Assembly (NCBI GenBank): GCA_021397835.1
Contig: JAJFZO010000896.1
Coordinates: 970,501-1,034,500 of the forward strand
Source of the DNA: Moringa oleifera
Lineage: Eukaryota; Streptophyta; Magnoliopsida; Brassicales; Moringaceae
Direction of reading: 5' to 3'
DNA: 64,000 bases
This document shows positions 12,171 to 25,378 of the stretch, piece by piece; the stretch's first letter is position 1, and each line of letters begins with the position of its first letter. The notes below the pieces were generated by a model. It saw nothing but the letters and a program-made list of their open reading frames with translations, was not told the origin of the DNA and ran no database searches. Position numbers and translations under genes: made by a program.

Positions 12171-12573
12171 TTTCAATGTTTATGATGATTTGAGCATTCA
12201 ATTCCCACCTCTAGTCATCAATATAATAAATGTGGACGCTAAAAAGCTTCTCAAGAGTGATACCAACTCACAAAGTAAGACTTGGGAAGGTTAAGGTACA
12301 CGACATGCATGAAGATTAAGTAATCTTTCGAATACATGCATCCTTTCATCCATCTTAAAATTTGATGCATATCACAAAGGGCTGAGCTCGTGTTTAGCTC
12401 TATGCAAAACATGAAAGTGAGTGTGTAAAGTTTTTATTACAAGGCAAAAATAGATAGTAAACATATACGATAAAGTCTTCATATTCCCAACCTTTGATCG
12501 AGTACAATAAAATATTTAAACTACAAAGATGTAGAATAGAGATACAATAAAAAACCTTTTAGACCATATATCG

Positions 12574-12624
12574 GGTGTGTGTACATATATATGTAACATA
12601 TATATATATATGTATATATAGTAT
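12574..12624. repeat. TG/TA microsatellite
   Basis: GTGTGTGTACATATATATG followed by a TA-rich tract. A second TA-rich tract lies at about 13087-13112. Confidence 0.8.
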
Positions 12625-12707
12625 AAATCGGGATGTAAACCAAATTAAATTATTAAATGATGAGATAAATGCTATTTAAGTTTGGCTCGATTCTCTAATC
12701 ATTAGTC

Positions 12708-12735
12708 CCTAGTGGAATCACCAACTATCACAACT
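12708..12735 (-). other. Primer-binding-site-like sequence of the Tat/Ogre fragment
   Basis: The reverse complement reads AGTTGGTGATTCCACTAGGG, close to the TGGCGACTCCACTGGGGA sequence that commonly follows the 5' LTR in plant Tat-lineage elements. Two apparent C-to-T/G-to-A changes are consistent with deamination decay. Confidence 0.45.
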
Positions 12736-13703
12736 AGATTTTTTCCCTAGCAAAAAGCTTGATCAAGAGAAAATTAGTTTTAATTTTTACAAATTCTTTG
12801 GATAAATAAGAAAGATAACGGGCTACCACCAATATTTTTTATGATGTGATTAGTCACCCGTTTTACTTGAAAACTTCTTTTCTTTTGGGAAAGGAAAGAT
12901 GAACTCCATTCAAGAATAGGCATTGGTCTTACTTCACCAAAGGATTTAGGATCATGGGTCAGTTATGTGCAGGGGAGGATTAACACCCCTACAATGGCCT
13001 AAGATTAGTACCACTTAAATAAGATGATCTCGTGCCTTTGAATTGTAGTAATTTCATATTGATCTCAAAGTATAACAAATAAGTATTATATATATACATA
13101 TTATATATAAATAAGGTGAGATTAATCCTCGCTTAATCTCAAAATTTTGAGATAAAGCCATACTAAACTTAATTAAAATGTGTGAATCTCAAAATAAATG
13201 AATTATGCAATTTATGCAAGAATTTCATTGTAGTTGATACTAGATCTTTAATTTTGGAAAAACAAATATATTTTAAATTAGAGATCAGAATATAACTTCA
13301 TTGGATTGCTTTCTTTAAAATAATTTGATGTGGGATCAGCATCAACCAAGTCGGTCTTTTTAATATCACAACTATGTTTTTGTTTGCATGTTTCATTGGG
13401 AATTTCGATCCAACATCGAATAAGATGTTTATTAAACTATTCTCGACTTGACATTTGGGTATGATGACATTCAGGTGCATCCGTTAAGCTTACATCAGGG
13501 TATGCTTACTAAGCGCGTGTCAAGGTATGCTTATTAAACTCACATCATGGCATGCTCATTAATGATCTATTCTTGACCTAACATAGAGGTAAAAACATGA
13601 TTTTAGATTTTGACAGCATAATCTTGATCTGAAAAGACTTCTTGATATTTAACTAATGTTTTTAGCTTTTTCTCAAAAGTTAAAGCCAAAATTAGGTGTT
13701 AAT
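12736..13703 (-). repeat. Long terminal repeat of the Tat/Ogre-like fragment
   Basis: On the minus strand it starts TATTAACACCTAATTTTGGC, a decayed form of the TGTWGACACC start of such LTRs. Near its end it contains GGGGTGTTAATCCTCCCCTG and the TCTTGAATGGAGTTCATC tract characteristic of this LTR type. Part of it (13109-13310) is homologous to 47702-47900. Confidence 0.5.
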
Positions 13704-16700
13704 AAGACTCATTCATCCTACCATGTTCTTAATCCTCTTTGGATGTTACATATTCCTAATGCTGAGCTTTCTTCATCCAAGCTAGCTAACTTCATCGACC
13801 ATGCCCCATTTGAAAACTTGTCCTCAATCTCACTCTTACCATCACAACATTTTCATTTCATTTGTTTTTTTTTTTTTTGAACTGTGATACTAATTTAACT
13901 TTATTTTTCTTTATGTGAAGATCTTCACAAAATGACACACAATTGAAGGTTGGAAATGGTCTGATCTGTGGCAAATGTTGCATCATTTGGATTGCAGCTT
14001 TAACAAACTTCTTCCCCTGCTCATCCTACATCCTTAGCCCTTGCAACAAGATTGAGATTGGCTACTCGATCCTAGAGTCTGATTGTCTATGGATGAGGTA
14101 GTTGATCTTGATCCTTAGACCAAGAAAAGATTTATCGATGTGCTGCCAAGTCTTTATCCAAGCATGGTAAGGTTATCATAAGCCTTTATTTGAAAATGTT
14201 ATGAACAATGGCTCCATCGACCATCATAGTGATTTGATCTCGTAACTCGAGCCTTATAATGCTCTATGTCAGTACTACCCTAAAAAAAACTTATAACAAT
14301 CACTTATTCATGAATTCTTACAAAAAATTTACAAAGTAATACTCCTAAGAGATCTAGAACGACTCTTAGGGCTTAAGAAAATTGGGGCATCGTGATCCAA
14401 TGAACTTATATCAAAGAAACATTTCTTGACATAGGAAACAAGATTCAATTGGAAAACACAAAAAATAATAACTATAATTAAAAAAATAAAAAATTCTAAA
14501 AAGAAAGTTATCTTACCATCAAGATACTTAAAGGACCTTAATAAAAACACTATAGATACGATTGACTCCTACTTTCAACGGTCTCGACTTCTCGTTGGCT
14601 ATCTAGTAAAGGTGCATGACAGAAAAAGCCACATGGATTGCATAAACTTGCATGAATTAAAGGTATTTTAACATCTTTTCTTCCTTAGTCTTTAAAAAGA
14701 TGTAACAAAAACAAATATAAAATAAGCAAATTTCTTAACAAAATAGTTTTCACATCAATCCTAAATAACAAACTTAACAATCTCTTGCTTCTATTGGATT
14801 ATGTTTAGACTTGAGATTAATCAAAGAAAATGAAATAAAAACTTGACCAATGAAAGGAATTGTAGTTTTTTCCCCATTGAAGCTAAACAAGAAAGGATAA
14901 CAGATAATTACATAAGATACATGTTCAAATTGCTAACCAATAGAGATTTTATTAGATTTTAATTTTTCTTGAATCTAGCAAAACAAATAAATCAAAAAAA
15001 AAAATAATATGGCAGAGATTATATTTTTATATTTATATAAAATTTTTATAAAAAAATCATTATATAAATTTTAATTTAAATATTTTAAATTTTAAATTTT
15101 AAATTTTTTTATTAAATTAAAAACAATCTTTATGATTTTGACTTAGTACATACATATATTAATGTTAAATGGACCCATTATTAGCAGGCCTAACATTTGG
15201 TTTGATTATGTAAAAGACAATTAAAGGAAGGAAACAATTACTTAATTTTTTTGGGTTATTTAATTAATTTTATAAATATTTTTATTTTAAAACTTTCAAT
15301 TGATCTTCAAAATTTATTAAATAGACAAAAAAATGAAAGAAATTTTTTGATTATAATAATAAGCCTATCTCGGTTGTTATTTCATTAATTAATTCATCTG
15401 GTATTGCATCAAATCTATAAAAAATATCAAATAAAGTTATGATTCCTGTTTTTTATAATTTTTTATAAAATTTATACTATTTTTATTTAAAAATTTTATT
15501 ATGTGTATTTTAAATTAAATAAAATTTTTGTATTTCAATATATTTATTTATTAATAAATAATATTTAATATTATAAACTTTTAAAATTAAAACATATAAT
15601 CATAATTCAAATAGATAGTTTTTAAATAAAATTTTATTAAAAATATGATGAGACTTATGTAAGAACTTTATTTTCAGAATTTACAATTTTTTTATCAGTG
15701 TTTCATTATTTTTCAACACTTTATGTCTTAGTATTTTCATGGTTTAGCCAAAAAGGAAAGAACTCTAAGTTTCTAATTTCAAACAAAACAAAAATTCCAC
15801 TTTTTTTTTTTGTCCATTGGTTTTTTTTTAAAATATTATTCAAGTTCATGATTGGTAATGTTATTTTATAATTTTCTCTTACATAAATAAATCAACTCAT
15901 GAACTCACTTTCATTTTCTTAGAATCCCATTGCAAGGGAAAGAGAAAAAAATTGAGGAAAAATTTTACACCAAAAGTAAACCATAAGATTTCATGCAAAA
16001 TTCATAGAGATCACATACCCAAAAATCATTTTCACAAAAGAAGAAATCTAATAGATTAAAATCAAACTCAAACAAGAAACCATAGATCTTTTCTCCTCGG
16101 ATGACTAAAACATTAAAGGAATCTAGTAAGCAAAGATAAATCTGAAAAGCATATGTTACTCAATAAAGAATATGAAGAAAATTTGGGAGAAAATGAAATG
16201 TAAGAAGAAAAGAGATAAGAAAATGAAGTTGACATGACTAAGTATCAATTAGGGTTGATGTGTCCAAGAGAAACCTATGATGAATGACTTAGCAACGGTT
16301 CTAATATATCTTAACATACCTTCCAATTAAAAACAATTGTGACTTAAGACTGATCAAAAAGGTAGAGCACCGAATGGTGTTAGTAATGTTAGAATGGCAT
16401 ACGGCCTAGTGTCAACAAGAAAATGCTAGAGTGCCATTAGCATGGCAACGATGTGATTTATAAGACCTATGATACTTTGATACCCTACAAAGAGGCAGGT
16501 GTCAAAAGATCAAAAAATCAACAACCTAGATTAGGATATAAACAGGTCAACATTTCACTTATTAAGGTTTCGTGAAGTCGTACCAAAGTAAAATGACCTT
16601 TTTTGATTTCATGGTAAAAGGAGAACCCAATGTATGATTCATTCGAGCTATCTTCTCCATACCAAAATTCTGTTAATTTCATCATTAACTTGTTTATCAG

Positions 16701-17640
16701 AGAGTATCTTGATGAAACCAATGACAACCTCCTAACTTTTTCTTATTTTACTAATTCCCTTGGTTTCATTATCATCAATAATCCTTTAGAGATCCCTCTT
16801 CACATGTCAACACCAACTACCCAATATTTTCAGGTAGCATCATTGGCATCGTTTATCGAAAACTCTAAAGAAAAGCAATCAGATTTCATCAAACCTCTTT
16901 ACTGCTTTAATCAATCATGGCTCTTACAACATGCTCTACTAATCAAGTAATCGATAACCAAGATCCTCATTTTACTTTAATTGACCCACCATTTGCATAA
17001 GTAAGCCAACCCATTTTGCCCTCAATTGTGGCAAGGCCACTTACGATCTCCTCCCCTTCATTACTCATAGCCACAATCATCATTGCTTTATAGTTGTCAC
17101 ATGTCGCAATCGTGATGATGGTAACTGTGCATGTTAATATATCCTCTTATTTACCCCTTCCACCAGCGGTGACCTTGGTGGGAATGGTTTCACATCATCT
17201 TACCAACACTGATGATGTTGCCTTACTCCCATGTCCCTACCATTCCACCTTTCCTACCTTTGAGCCTTTTAAATCTCCATCACCAAATGCTTCCCCAAAC
17301 TGATGCATTGGCAGCCTAAGTCAACATGTGGATCAAATAACTAATATCTTAAATGTCTTTGTGCACTAATAGATATCAAAAGGAGGATAACATCATCCTC
17401 AGCCCTTGATTCACCAATTATCCTCTCCAATGCCACCTGAAGTTGATAAGGTGGTACAAAAATAAATATGATGTCAAAGATGAAGATAAAGAAGAAGAGG
17501 CTACCAAACAAGCTAAAGGGAAAAACATTGTTGATAAATACTCCTACACTTCTTGTTGTCCAAGAAAGAAAGAGATACATAAATTGAAAATGCAAATCCA
17601 TTTACTCATGAATGCCTAGATGCAAAAAGATGGTTTTTAT
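13704..17640. other. Gene-poor, AT-rich interval of unclear origin
   Basis: No conserved coding region was recognised. The stretch 15000-15700 is extremely AT-rich. The longest open frames (plus 16630-16950 and 17094-17303) have no motif I recognise; the latter is Pro/Ser-rich and lies upstream of the gag remnant, so it may derive from the gag N-terminus. The interval probably contains decayed retrotransposon leader sequence. Confidence 0.4.
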
Positions 17641-17689
17641 AATGAATAATATCAATAGGCGACAAAATGCTGACTGGCGATTAAGATTT

Positions 17690-18209
17690 TCACTAAACCA
17701 ATACTATCTAATTTTAAACCTCTCTAGATAGATAACTTTGATAGGTTAATTGAATCGCGGCATCACATCGTAGAAGTCCTAATAACAATAAACATTCAAG
17801 GATTGTTAGACCTTATGAAGTGCAAAGAGTTCCCAGTATCCTTAGTGAAGGCGGTTACGCAATGGTATAACTCGCTTCCCTTTAGCTCTATTAACTTTTT
17901 TGATTCCCTAAGATAGCTATTGTTACAGCATTTCATAAGTAGTATGGTTAAGAAGCAAGAGATGACTAGTATGTTCCATGTTAAGCAATAGCTAAGGAAG
18001 CCACTATGAGACTACATGAAATGATTCACTGTTACAACTTTGGAAGTGAAAGCACTAGATCAATCAAAGGTGATCACAGTGGTCTAGGAAGGGATCTAAG
18101 CTATAGCATTTCACAATGCGCTGAGCAAAAAGATGCTAAAGAACATAGATGAGTTGATGCTAAAGGCAGAGATGTACATTAACAAGAAGGATGAAAACCA
18201 AAAAAAATT
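17690..18209 (+). pseudogene. Ty3/gypsy gag (Retrotrans_gag) remnant
   Basis: In one frame, interrupted by about six stops, the sequence encodes the core of a gypsy capsid domain. FPVSLVKAVTQWYNSLPFSS at about 17832-17890 corresponds to the family pattern F-x-L-x(3)-A-x(2)-W-[FY]-x(2)-L-P. After a disrupted stretch come HFISSMVKKQEMTSMFHVKQ (about 17929-17988) and a matching DYMK-x-F-T-V-T-T-L-E segment. It ends with LSKKMLKNIDELMLKAEMYI (about 18122-18181). Gag packages element RNA and forms the capsid. The remnant stops exactly where satellite resumes at 18210, and no pol follows. It lies on the opposite strand to the Tat/Ogre fragment, so it is either a second element or an inverted piece of the same one. 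Confidence 0.7.
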
Positions 18210-21200
18210 AGTGGTCTAGGTGTCATAGTCAGAGGTTTGCCATAAAACACCCTCACTGTGGAAAATGAGAAAATTCATTTCTTTGGAAATCCCTAAAAAA
18301 TAAAATTGAAGTCACCATAAATTCTTGGAATTATATATAGTGATACATAATTTTGCTTGTAAAATGATGCAAGGTCTACAAGATATCAAAGAATAATGAT
18401 TTGAGGCAATACAATAAGAGCAAAGTATAAACCATATGGTATTATCGTAAAAAAGAATTAGAATTTAAAAGGGGTATTCCAATTGAGGAGGTTGGATGAA
18501 ATGAGATATGAGTATGGGAGATTGCAATCCTGTGATTGCATAAGAACAATCTTGATTGTGAAAGAATGAAAGGGAAAAAAGATATTAATGCTGGAAGACC
18601 CTATGTGGCTTATTTCTTAGAGATAAAGTTAAGTAGTTGGAATTCTTTAGAGCTTTTCTAGGAAGGTAATTCAAGGGATCTAGTGGCTTAAAAAACATTA
18701 AGAATAGTAAAAATGAGTATGAAATACTAACGGTGCTTTAATGAGATCAATTGTGTTTGAGAAATGAAAAACAAGTATAAAGGAACAACATAGTGTACAT
18801 TTTGTATAGATGCCTTCTATTTCTAGAGTAACTTTCAAGAAAGGAAAATGCTTTTGAAGAATGAAAAGAGGAAATTGAAGTGGCTAAAATTAAGTTTACT
18901 CAAAAGAAAATAGGTTTAAAGGAAGAACATAGTTCGAAATGACTGTGAAATACTAAGGGTGCTTTAATGAGATCAATTGTATTTCAAAAATTAGTTTATT
19001 TTGAAATCCCTAAAAAAATAAAATTATAGTCACCATTAATTTTTTAAACTTCATGTATTGAACCCTAATTTTATTTCCAAAATGATTCAAGGTCTATGAC
19101 AAGTCAAAGAAGAATGGTTTGAGGCAACATACTAAAAGCATAACATAAACAATGTGGCATCACAGTAAACGAGAATAAGAATTTAAAATGGTTATTTCAT
19201 CATCAAAGAAATACATTCTCATAAACAATACAACTCTTCTAAGGAGGTTTTGTGAAATATGCAAAAGCAAATGTGGAGAAGGGAATGATGAAACTTTTAG
19301 AAGGTGATCTTAAGAATATTTTAGGGCTAATTAGAGGTTCAAAACATCATAGGATTAAAAGAAATGAAAGCAAAAAATAACCCTAATAAGCTTTACTTTA
19401 GGAGGAGAATTGAAAATTATGATTAAAGAAGGCTGTTCTAAGGTAGTTTTTGAAAGATCCTTGAGGAGGTTGGATGAAATAAGAGATGATTCATGTGATC
19501 ACATAAGAACAATCTTGAAAGAGAAAGAACAAAAAGGAAAAAATATATTGATGCTAGAAGACCCCATCATGGCTTTTTGTTGGGTTAGAACTAAATGCTC
19601 AAAAAGGCAATTCGAAGGATATGATGGCTCAAAAAGCATGAAGAATAGTTAAAAATTAGTATGAAATATTGAAGGTGCTTCGTGGCTTTTCCTGTGTTGT
19701 AATGTGAGCTCTTTTAGTGTAACATTCAGGAAGGAAAAATGCTCCTGAAGGATGAAAAGAAGGAATTGAAAAGAAGATTACTTGAAGATCTAGATTTTAC
19801 AAGTTCAATGACATTAATTAGAGTTTGAAAGAGATAGTTATTAGCAAAATATAGTCGTGTCAATACTGCTCGAAATAACTTGAATAGATATGTTTCTTCC
19901 CTTAATGCTTCCACTTTTTTTTTATCATCAATTATTGCAATAAACAACATAAAAAGACACACAAAAACATCAAGAAAGTTAACAAAATTCAAAAGGCACT
20001 AGATAACTTTACTATACATGGCTAAGTTATCAATAGGGTTCTAAGTCTTTGATGAAGGACTTAGGGTTCGAAGGACTAAGGTTTAATGTTAAAGGTATAA
20101 TGTCCAAGGTCAAGCTTAAGGGTTCAAGTCAAAGGTTTAGGGTTTAGGGTTAAGGTTGCAAAATCTAAACTTAAGGATAAGTGTCGTGACACAAAGGTTT
20201 AAGGTCCCGAGTCCAAGGTCAACGATCTCAAGTCCTAGGTTAATTTAGGTCTAAAGACAAAAAATTTAAATTTAAATTTCAAGGTTGTAAAAAAGGTTAA
20301 GGATGCAACTTTTCAAGTTCACACTTTATGGTTTAGGGCTTAAGGTTTAAGTTTAAGGTTGAGGGACTATGGTAGTCTAATGTGTCATACTTGGGGTTTT
20401 GCTATGAAAAAAGCTTTGTGTGAAAAGGGAGGAAATTTATTTCTTTGGAAATCTTAAAAATAATAAAATAGAAATAACGACCAATTTTTTAAACAATAAG
20501 TAACCAATACCTAAGTTTGCTTCCAAAATAATAAAAGGTCTACAAGATATCAAAAGAAGAACAACTTGAGGCATTGCACTAATAAACCGTATGGCATGAC
20601 AATAAAATAGAACAAGAATTTCAAATGGCTATTCCATCGTAAATGAATTACATTTGCTTGACCAATAGGGTTCTTTTATGGAGGTTTTGGGAAAAATCCA
20701 AAAGGTGATGCGAAATGATGAATCTTGTAGTGGGTGATTTCATCAATATTTTTGGAACAATTTGGGATTTAAAAACATGATAAAATAAAAAAAGGTGAAA
20801 GTAGAAAGTAATCATTGTGAGCTTATCTTTGGAAGGAAAATTGAAAATTATTATAAAATATGGCTTTTTAAAGGCAGTTTCTAAAAGATACGTGAGGAGG
20901 TTGGACAAAATGAGACATATATGTGACAGAATGCAGTACTGTGATTGCGGAGGAATATTCTTGAAAGTAAAAGAATGAAAGGGGAAAAAATATTAATGCT
21001 AAAAACCCCTTAATGAGCACTTTCTTGGATTAAAATTGAGTACTTGAAATTATTTAAAGCTTTTCAAATAAGGTAACTGGAGAGATCTAATGGTTCAAGC
21101 AACATTAATAATAGTTGAAAATGAGTATGAAATAATGAGGGTGCTTCAATTAGATCAATTTTGCTTGAAAAAAAAAAAAGTTTTGAAGCAACAATATAAG

Positions 21201-24200
21201 GTGTCTTAAGTTTGATGCACACTATTTTTTGAGTAACTTCCAAGAAAGAAAAATGTTTTCAAAAGATGTAATGTGAAAATTAGAATGGTTAAAATTAAGT
21301 TTTCTCAAAAGAAAGTAGTTTTGAAGGAAAAGTATAGTTGGAAATGAGTATGAAATACTGAGCGTGCAATAATGAGACCAATTGTATTTGAAAAAAAAGC
21401 AAAAAATGGTTTGAAGGAACAGCATCGGTAGATTCTGTCTTGATGCAAGCTCTTTCTAGAGTAATTTTCAAGGAGGAAAAATCCTTTGGAAGTATTAAAA
21501 ACTCGAAATTAAAATCATTAAATTTAAGTTCTCACAAAAGAAAATCACTTGAATATTTAGATTTTACAAGTTAAATGATGTCAATTAGAGTTTGAAAGCG
21601 ATAGTTATTGGCAAAATTCAAAGTAGTGTGAAAGTTGGCAAAAACTACTCAAATAGACATGTTTTTTTCCTTAATTCTTTCACTTGCTATCTTCCTCCAA
21701 GTTTGCAACAAAAAACATTAAAAAAATACCAAAAAGCATCAAGAATGCTCTTAAAATTCAAAAATAGTATGCAAATGCACTATAAATAGTTAAGTTATCA
21801 AATGGGTTTTAGGTTTATGATGAAAGGCATAAGATTTGATGTCTAAGGTCATAGGTCTAGGGTGCAGGTTAAAGGTCCAAGTCAAAGGTTTAGGGCTAAG
21901 GATTAAGATTACAAAGTCCAAAACAAGGATCAATTGTCAAAGGTCGTAAGTCAAAGGTCCTGAGTCCAAGGTTTGGGGTCTTAAGTCATTGGCCTTGGGT
22001 CTAAGGTCAAGAAATTAAAATGTAAAATTCATTGTTGTAAGCTAAGGATGCAAGTTTTTAAGTTCATGCATTTTTAGGGCTTAAGATTCAAGTTTAGGTT
22101 AAAGGACTATAGTGATCTAAGTTGTCATTGATGAGGTTTCGCTATGAAAACCTATCAATGGGAAAAGGGAGAAAATCTGTATTTTTGGAAATCCTAAAAA
22201 ATTAATATTAAAGTTGCTAGTAATTTTTTAAAATTGTCGAGCACTCAGAATTATTCGGAGCTTTTTTGAAAAAGGAAATTCGAAGGATTTTATGGCTTAA
22301 AAAAGATGTAGAATAGTTAAAAATAAGTATGAAATACTGAAAGTGCTTCAATATGATCAATTGTGTTTGAAAAAAAAATATATTTCAAGGAATAGTATAA
22401 GGTATCTTATGTTTCAATGCTAGCTCTTTTTGGAATAACTTTCAAGAAGGATAAATGCTTTCAAAAGATGAAAAAAATAAATTAAAAAGGCCAAAATTAA
22501 GTTCCCTCAAAGTAGGTCTCTTTTTTCTTTAATTCTACCGCTTGTGTTTCAACCTTAAACATTGCGATAAATGACATTAAAAAACATAAAAAAGGTTCGA
22601 GGAAGCTCTTAAAATTCAAACAACACTAGACAACTACATTATAAATATTTCAGTTATTAATAGGGTTCTAGGTGTATAATTAAGAGTTTACGGTTCTTTT
22701 AGGTGTACAATTAAGGGTTTAGTGTTGAAGGACTAAGGTCTAAGGTTGAAGGTCTAGGGTCTAAGGTCTAGGGTAGTCAAGTCAAAGGTTTGGGGTTTAA
22801 GGTTAAGGTTGCAAGGTCTAAACTCAAGGATCACTGGTCAGCAGTCATGAGCCAAATGTTTAAGGTCTCAAGTTCAAGGTCTGTAAGATGTAAAAGAAAA
22901 ATGGCTTAAGGAAACATGTTAAGAGCAAAGCATAAACTATATGGCATTATAGTAAAATGTCTATAAGATGATAAAGAAGAACTAGTTGAGGCAGCATGCT
23001 ATGAGCAAAGCATAAACATGGCATTACAGTGAAAGAGAATGAGAACTTAAAATTGTTATTCCATCATAAATGAACTACATTCTTAGGACCAATAGGTTTT
23101 TCTAGGGAAATTTTGCGAGAAATCCAAAAGGTGATGCAAAGAAGTAAATGATGAACTTTGCAGAGGGTAATCTCATGAATATTTTTGGAAAATTTTAGTG
23201 TTTAAAACATCATTGAATGAAAAAGATGAAAGTAGAATGTGATCTCAGTGAGCTTATCCTTGGTGAGAGAGTTGAAAATTACGATTAGAGAGGGCTCTTC
23301 TAAGGATAAAAGATCCTTAAGGATGTTAAACAAAACCAGAGATAAGTATGGGAAATTACTGTCTTGTGATTGCAAAGAAACAATCTTGAAAGCAAAAGAA
23401 TGAAAGAGAAAAAAAATATATTAATGCTGGAAAACCCCTTGATGGGCTCTTTCCTAGGTTAAAACTTAGTACTTGGAATTACTTGAAGCTTTTTCAACAA
23501 GACAACTTGAGATATTTAAGGGCTCAAGAAACATGAACAATAGTTGAAAATAAGTATGAGATGTCATGGTGCTTCAATGAGATCAATTGTGATTGAAAAA
23601 AAAAAAGGTTTAAAGGAACAACATAGGTATCTTATATTTAGATGCACACTTTTTTTTGCAGTAACTTTGAAGAAAGGGAAATGCTTCGAAAGGATGTAAA
23701 ATGAAAATCAAAATGGCTAAAATTAAGTTCTCTAAAAAAAACAGGTTTGAAGCAAGAGCATAATTAAAAATGATGTGAAATATTTGTTGTGAAATACCTA
23801 CAGTTCTTAAAGGAGATCAATTATATTTGAAACAAAAATAAGGTTTAAAGGAAGAGCATAAACTATCTTGTGTTTTGATGTGAGCTTTTTTCGGGATAAC
23901 TTTGAAGGAGGAAATATGCTTTAGAAGGATGAAAGGAGGAAATTAAAATGGTTAAACTAAATTCTCAAAAAAAAAAAATCACTTAAAGATTCTTATTTTA
24001 TAAGTTAAATGATGTCAATTAGAGTTTGAAAAGAGAGAGTTATTGACAAAATAAAAAGTGGTGTCAAAGTTGGCTAGAACTATTCAAATAGATCTATTTT
24101 TTCGTTAATGCTTCCACTTGCCTTTTTCATCAAAACTTGCAATAAAGAACATAAAAAAACATAAAAAAATCAATGGAGCTCTTAAAATTTAAAAAACAAT

Positions 24201-25363
24201 GTATATATATATATATAAATGTACTATAAGTAGTTGAGTTATCAATAAGGTTTGGGGTTTATCATGTAGACTCTACGACGGAAGGCCTATGGTCAAGGTT
24301 TAAAGGTCGAAGGTTGACGGTCAAGGTTAAGGTTCCAACTCAAAGGTTTAAGTATTAGGGTTAATGGTTAACACCATAAAGTCTAAGATGAAGGATCAAT
24401 TTTCAAAAGTCGTCAACAAAGATCTATAGTCCTAACTGCAAGGTCTAGGGTCCTAAGTCCTAGGTTTAGGCTTTAAGGTCTAAAAGTTAAAATTAAAGTT
24501 TAGGGTTGTCAGTTAAGGATGCAAGTTTTCAAGTTCATGCTTTATGGCTTAAGGATCAAGGTTCAAGTTTAGGGTTGAGGGACTATGGTGGTCTAAGGTG
24601 CCATAACTGAGTTTTTTCTACAAAAACCTCTTAATGTGAAAAAGGAGAAAGTTAATTTATTTGGAAATCCTTAGAAAATTAAAATTTGAAATTGCCAAAA
24701 AACAAAAATTTAAGCTGCAAGTACTGAAACTTAATTTTGCTTACAATATGCTATAAGGACCATAAGAAATCAAGGAAGAACGATTTGAGCAATACACTAA
24801 AAGCATAGCACAACCATCTAGCATTACAGTAAAAGGGAATGAAAATTTAAAGCGGCTATTACATCATAAATGAACTACATTCTCATGACTAACAGGGCTT
24901 TCTAGGAGGTTTTGCAAAAGATCCAGAAGGAAATGCAAAGAAATGGATGATGAATCTTGTTGAGGGTAATCTTAAGAATATTTTGGAACCAACTTAGGCT
25001 TAAAACACCATAGGATGAAAAAAAAAAAAGAGTAGAAAATGACCCTCTTAAGCTTTCTCTTAGCAGTAGAATTGAAAATTATGATTAAAGATAGTTATTC
25101 TAAGGTAGTTTTTGAAAGATCCTTGAGGAAGTTGAAAGATACAAAAGATAAGTATAGGTGATATGATTGCATAAGAAATATCTTGAAAGAGAAAAAAATA
25201 AAAAGGAAAAAAGATATTAATGCTAAAAGATCCATTCGTGTGCTTTTCCTTAAGTTAGAACTGAATCCTAAGAATTATTTAGAGCTTTTCTAAAAAGAAA
25301 GTTTAATGAATTTGATGACCCATGAAACATGTTGAATAGTTAGAAATGAGTACGAAATACTGA
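18210..25363. repeat. Satellite array, segment B, with recombined monomers
   Basis: It resumes at GTGGTCTAGGTGTCATAG, very near the phase at which segment A ended (10167), so the intervening 8 kb interrupts one monomer. Phase landmarks lie at 18210, 20358, 22099 and 24573, giving units of about 2148, 1741 and 2474 bp. The long units contain internal partial duplications: the GAAATACTAAGGGTGCTTTAA tract occurs twice at about 18718 and 18948, and the CTATAAGATG..AAGAAG tract is duplicated near 22880-22990. These suit unequal crossing-over. Heptamer blocks lie at 20030-20370, 21810-22110, 22650-22900 and 24245-24590. A TA microsatellite lies at about 24201-24219. The segment ends at the CACTA insertion. 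Confidence 0.85.
25361..25363. repeat. Target site duplication TGA (left) of family A element
   Basis: TGA precedes the terminus at 25364 and an identical TGA follows the other terminus at 46074-46076. Three-bp duplications are typical of CACTA insertion. The flanks join into contiguous satellite (…GAAATACTGA | GGATGCTTCAA). Confidence 0.8.
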
Positions 25364-25378
25364 CACCACAACAAATAA
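25364..25378 (+). repeat. Terminal inverted repeat, 3' end of family A element
   Basis: CACCACAACAAATAA. The fourth base differs from the CACTA consensus. It pairs with CACTAGTACAAAAAT on the minus strand at 46073-46059. Confidence 0.75.

Larger units (their letters stand above)
10168..13703 (-). mobile_element. Tat/Ogre-like Ty3/gypsy retrotransposon, 5' fragment
   Basis: On the minus strand the order is LTR (13703 to about 12736), primer-binding-site-like sequence (about 12735-12708), leader, then a degenerate ORF1 (about 12170-10240). This is the 5' organisation of Tat/Ogre elements, which carry an extra ORF before gag. It is cut off at 10168, where satellite sequence begins, so gag-pol is missing. 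No target duplication could be identified. Confidence 0.55.

Noticed and set aside
16630..16950. 106-codon plus-strand ORF upstream of the gag remnant
   Set aside because: No recognisable gag or other motif, and no second copy in the window to test conservation.
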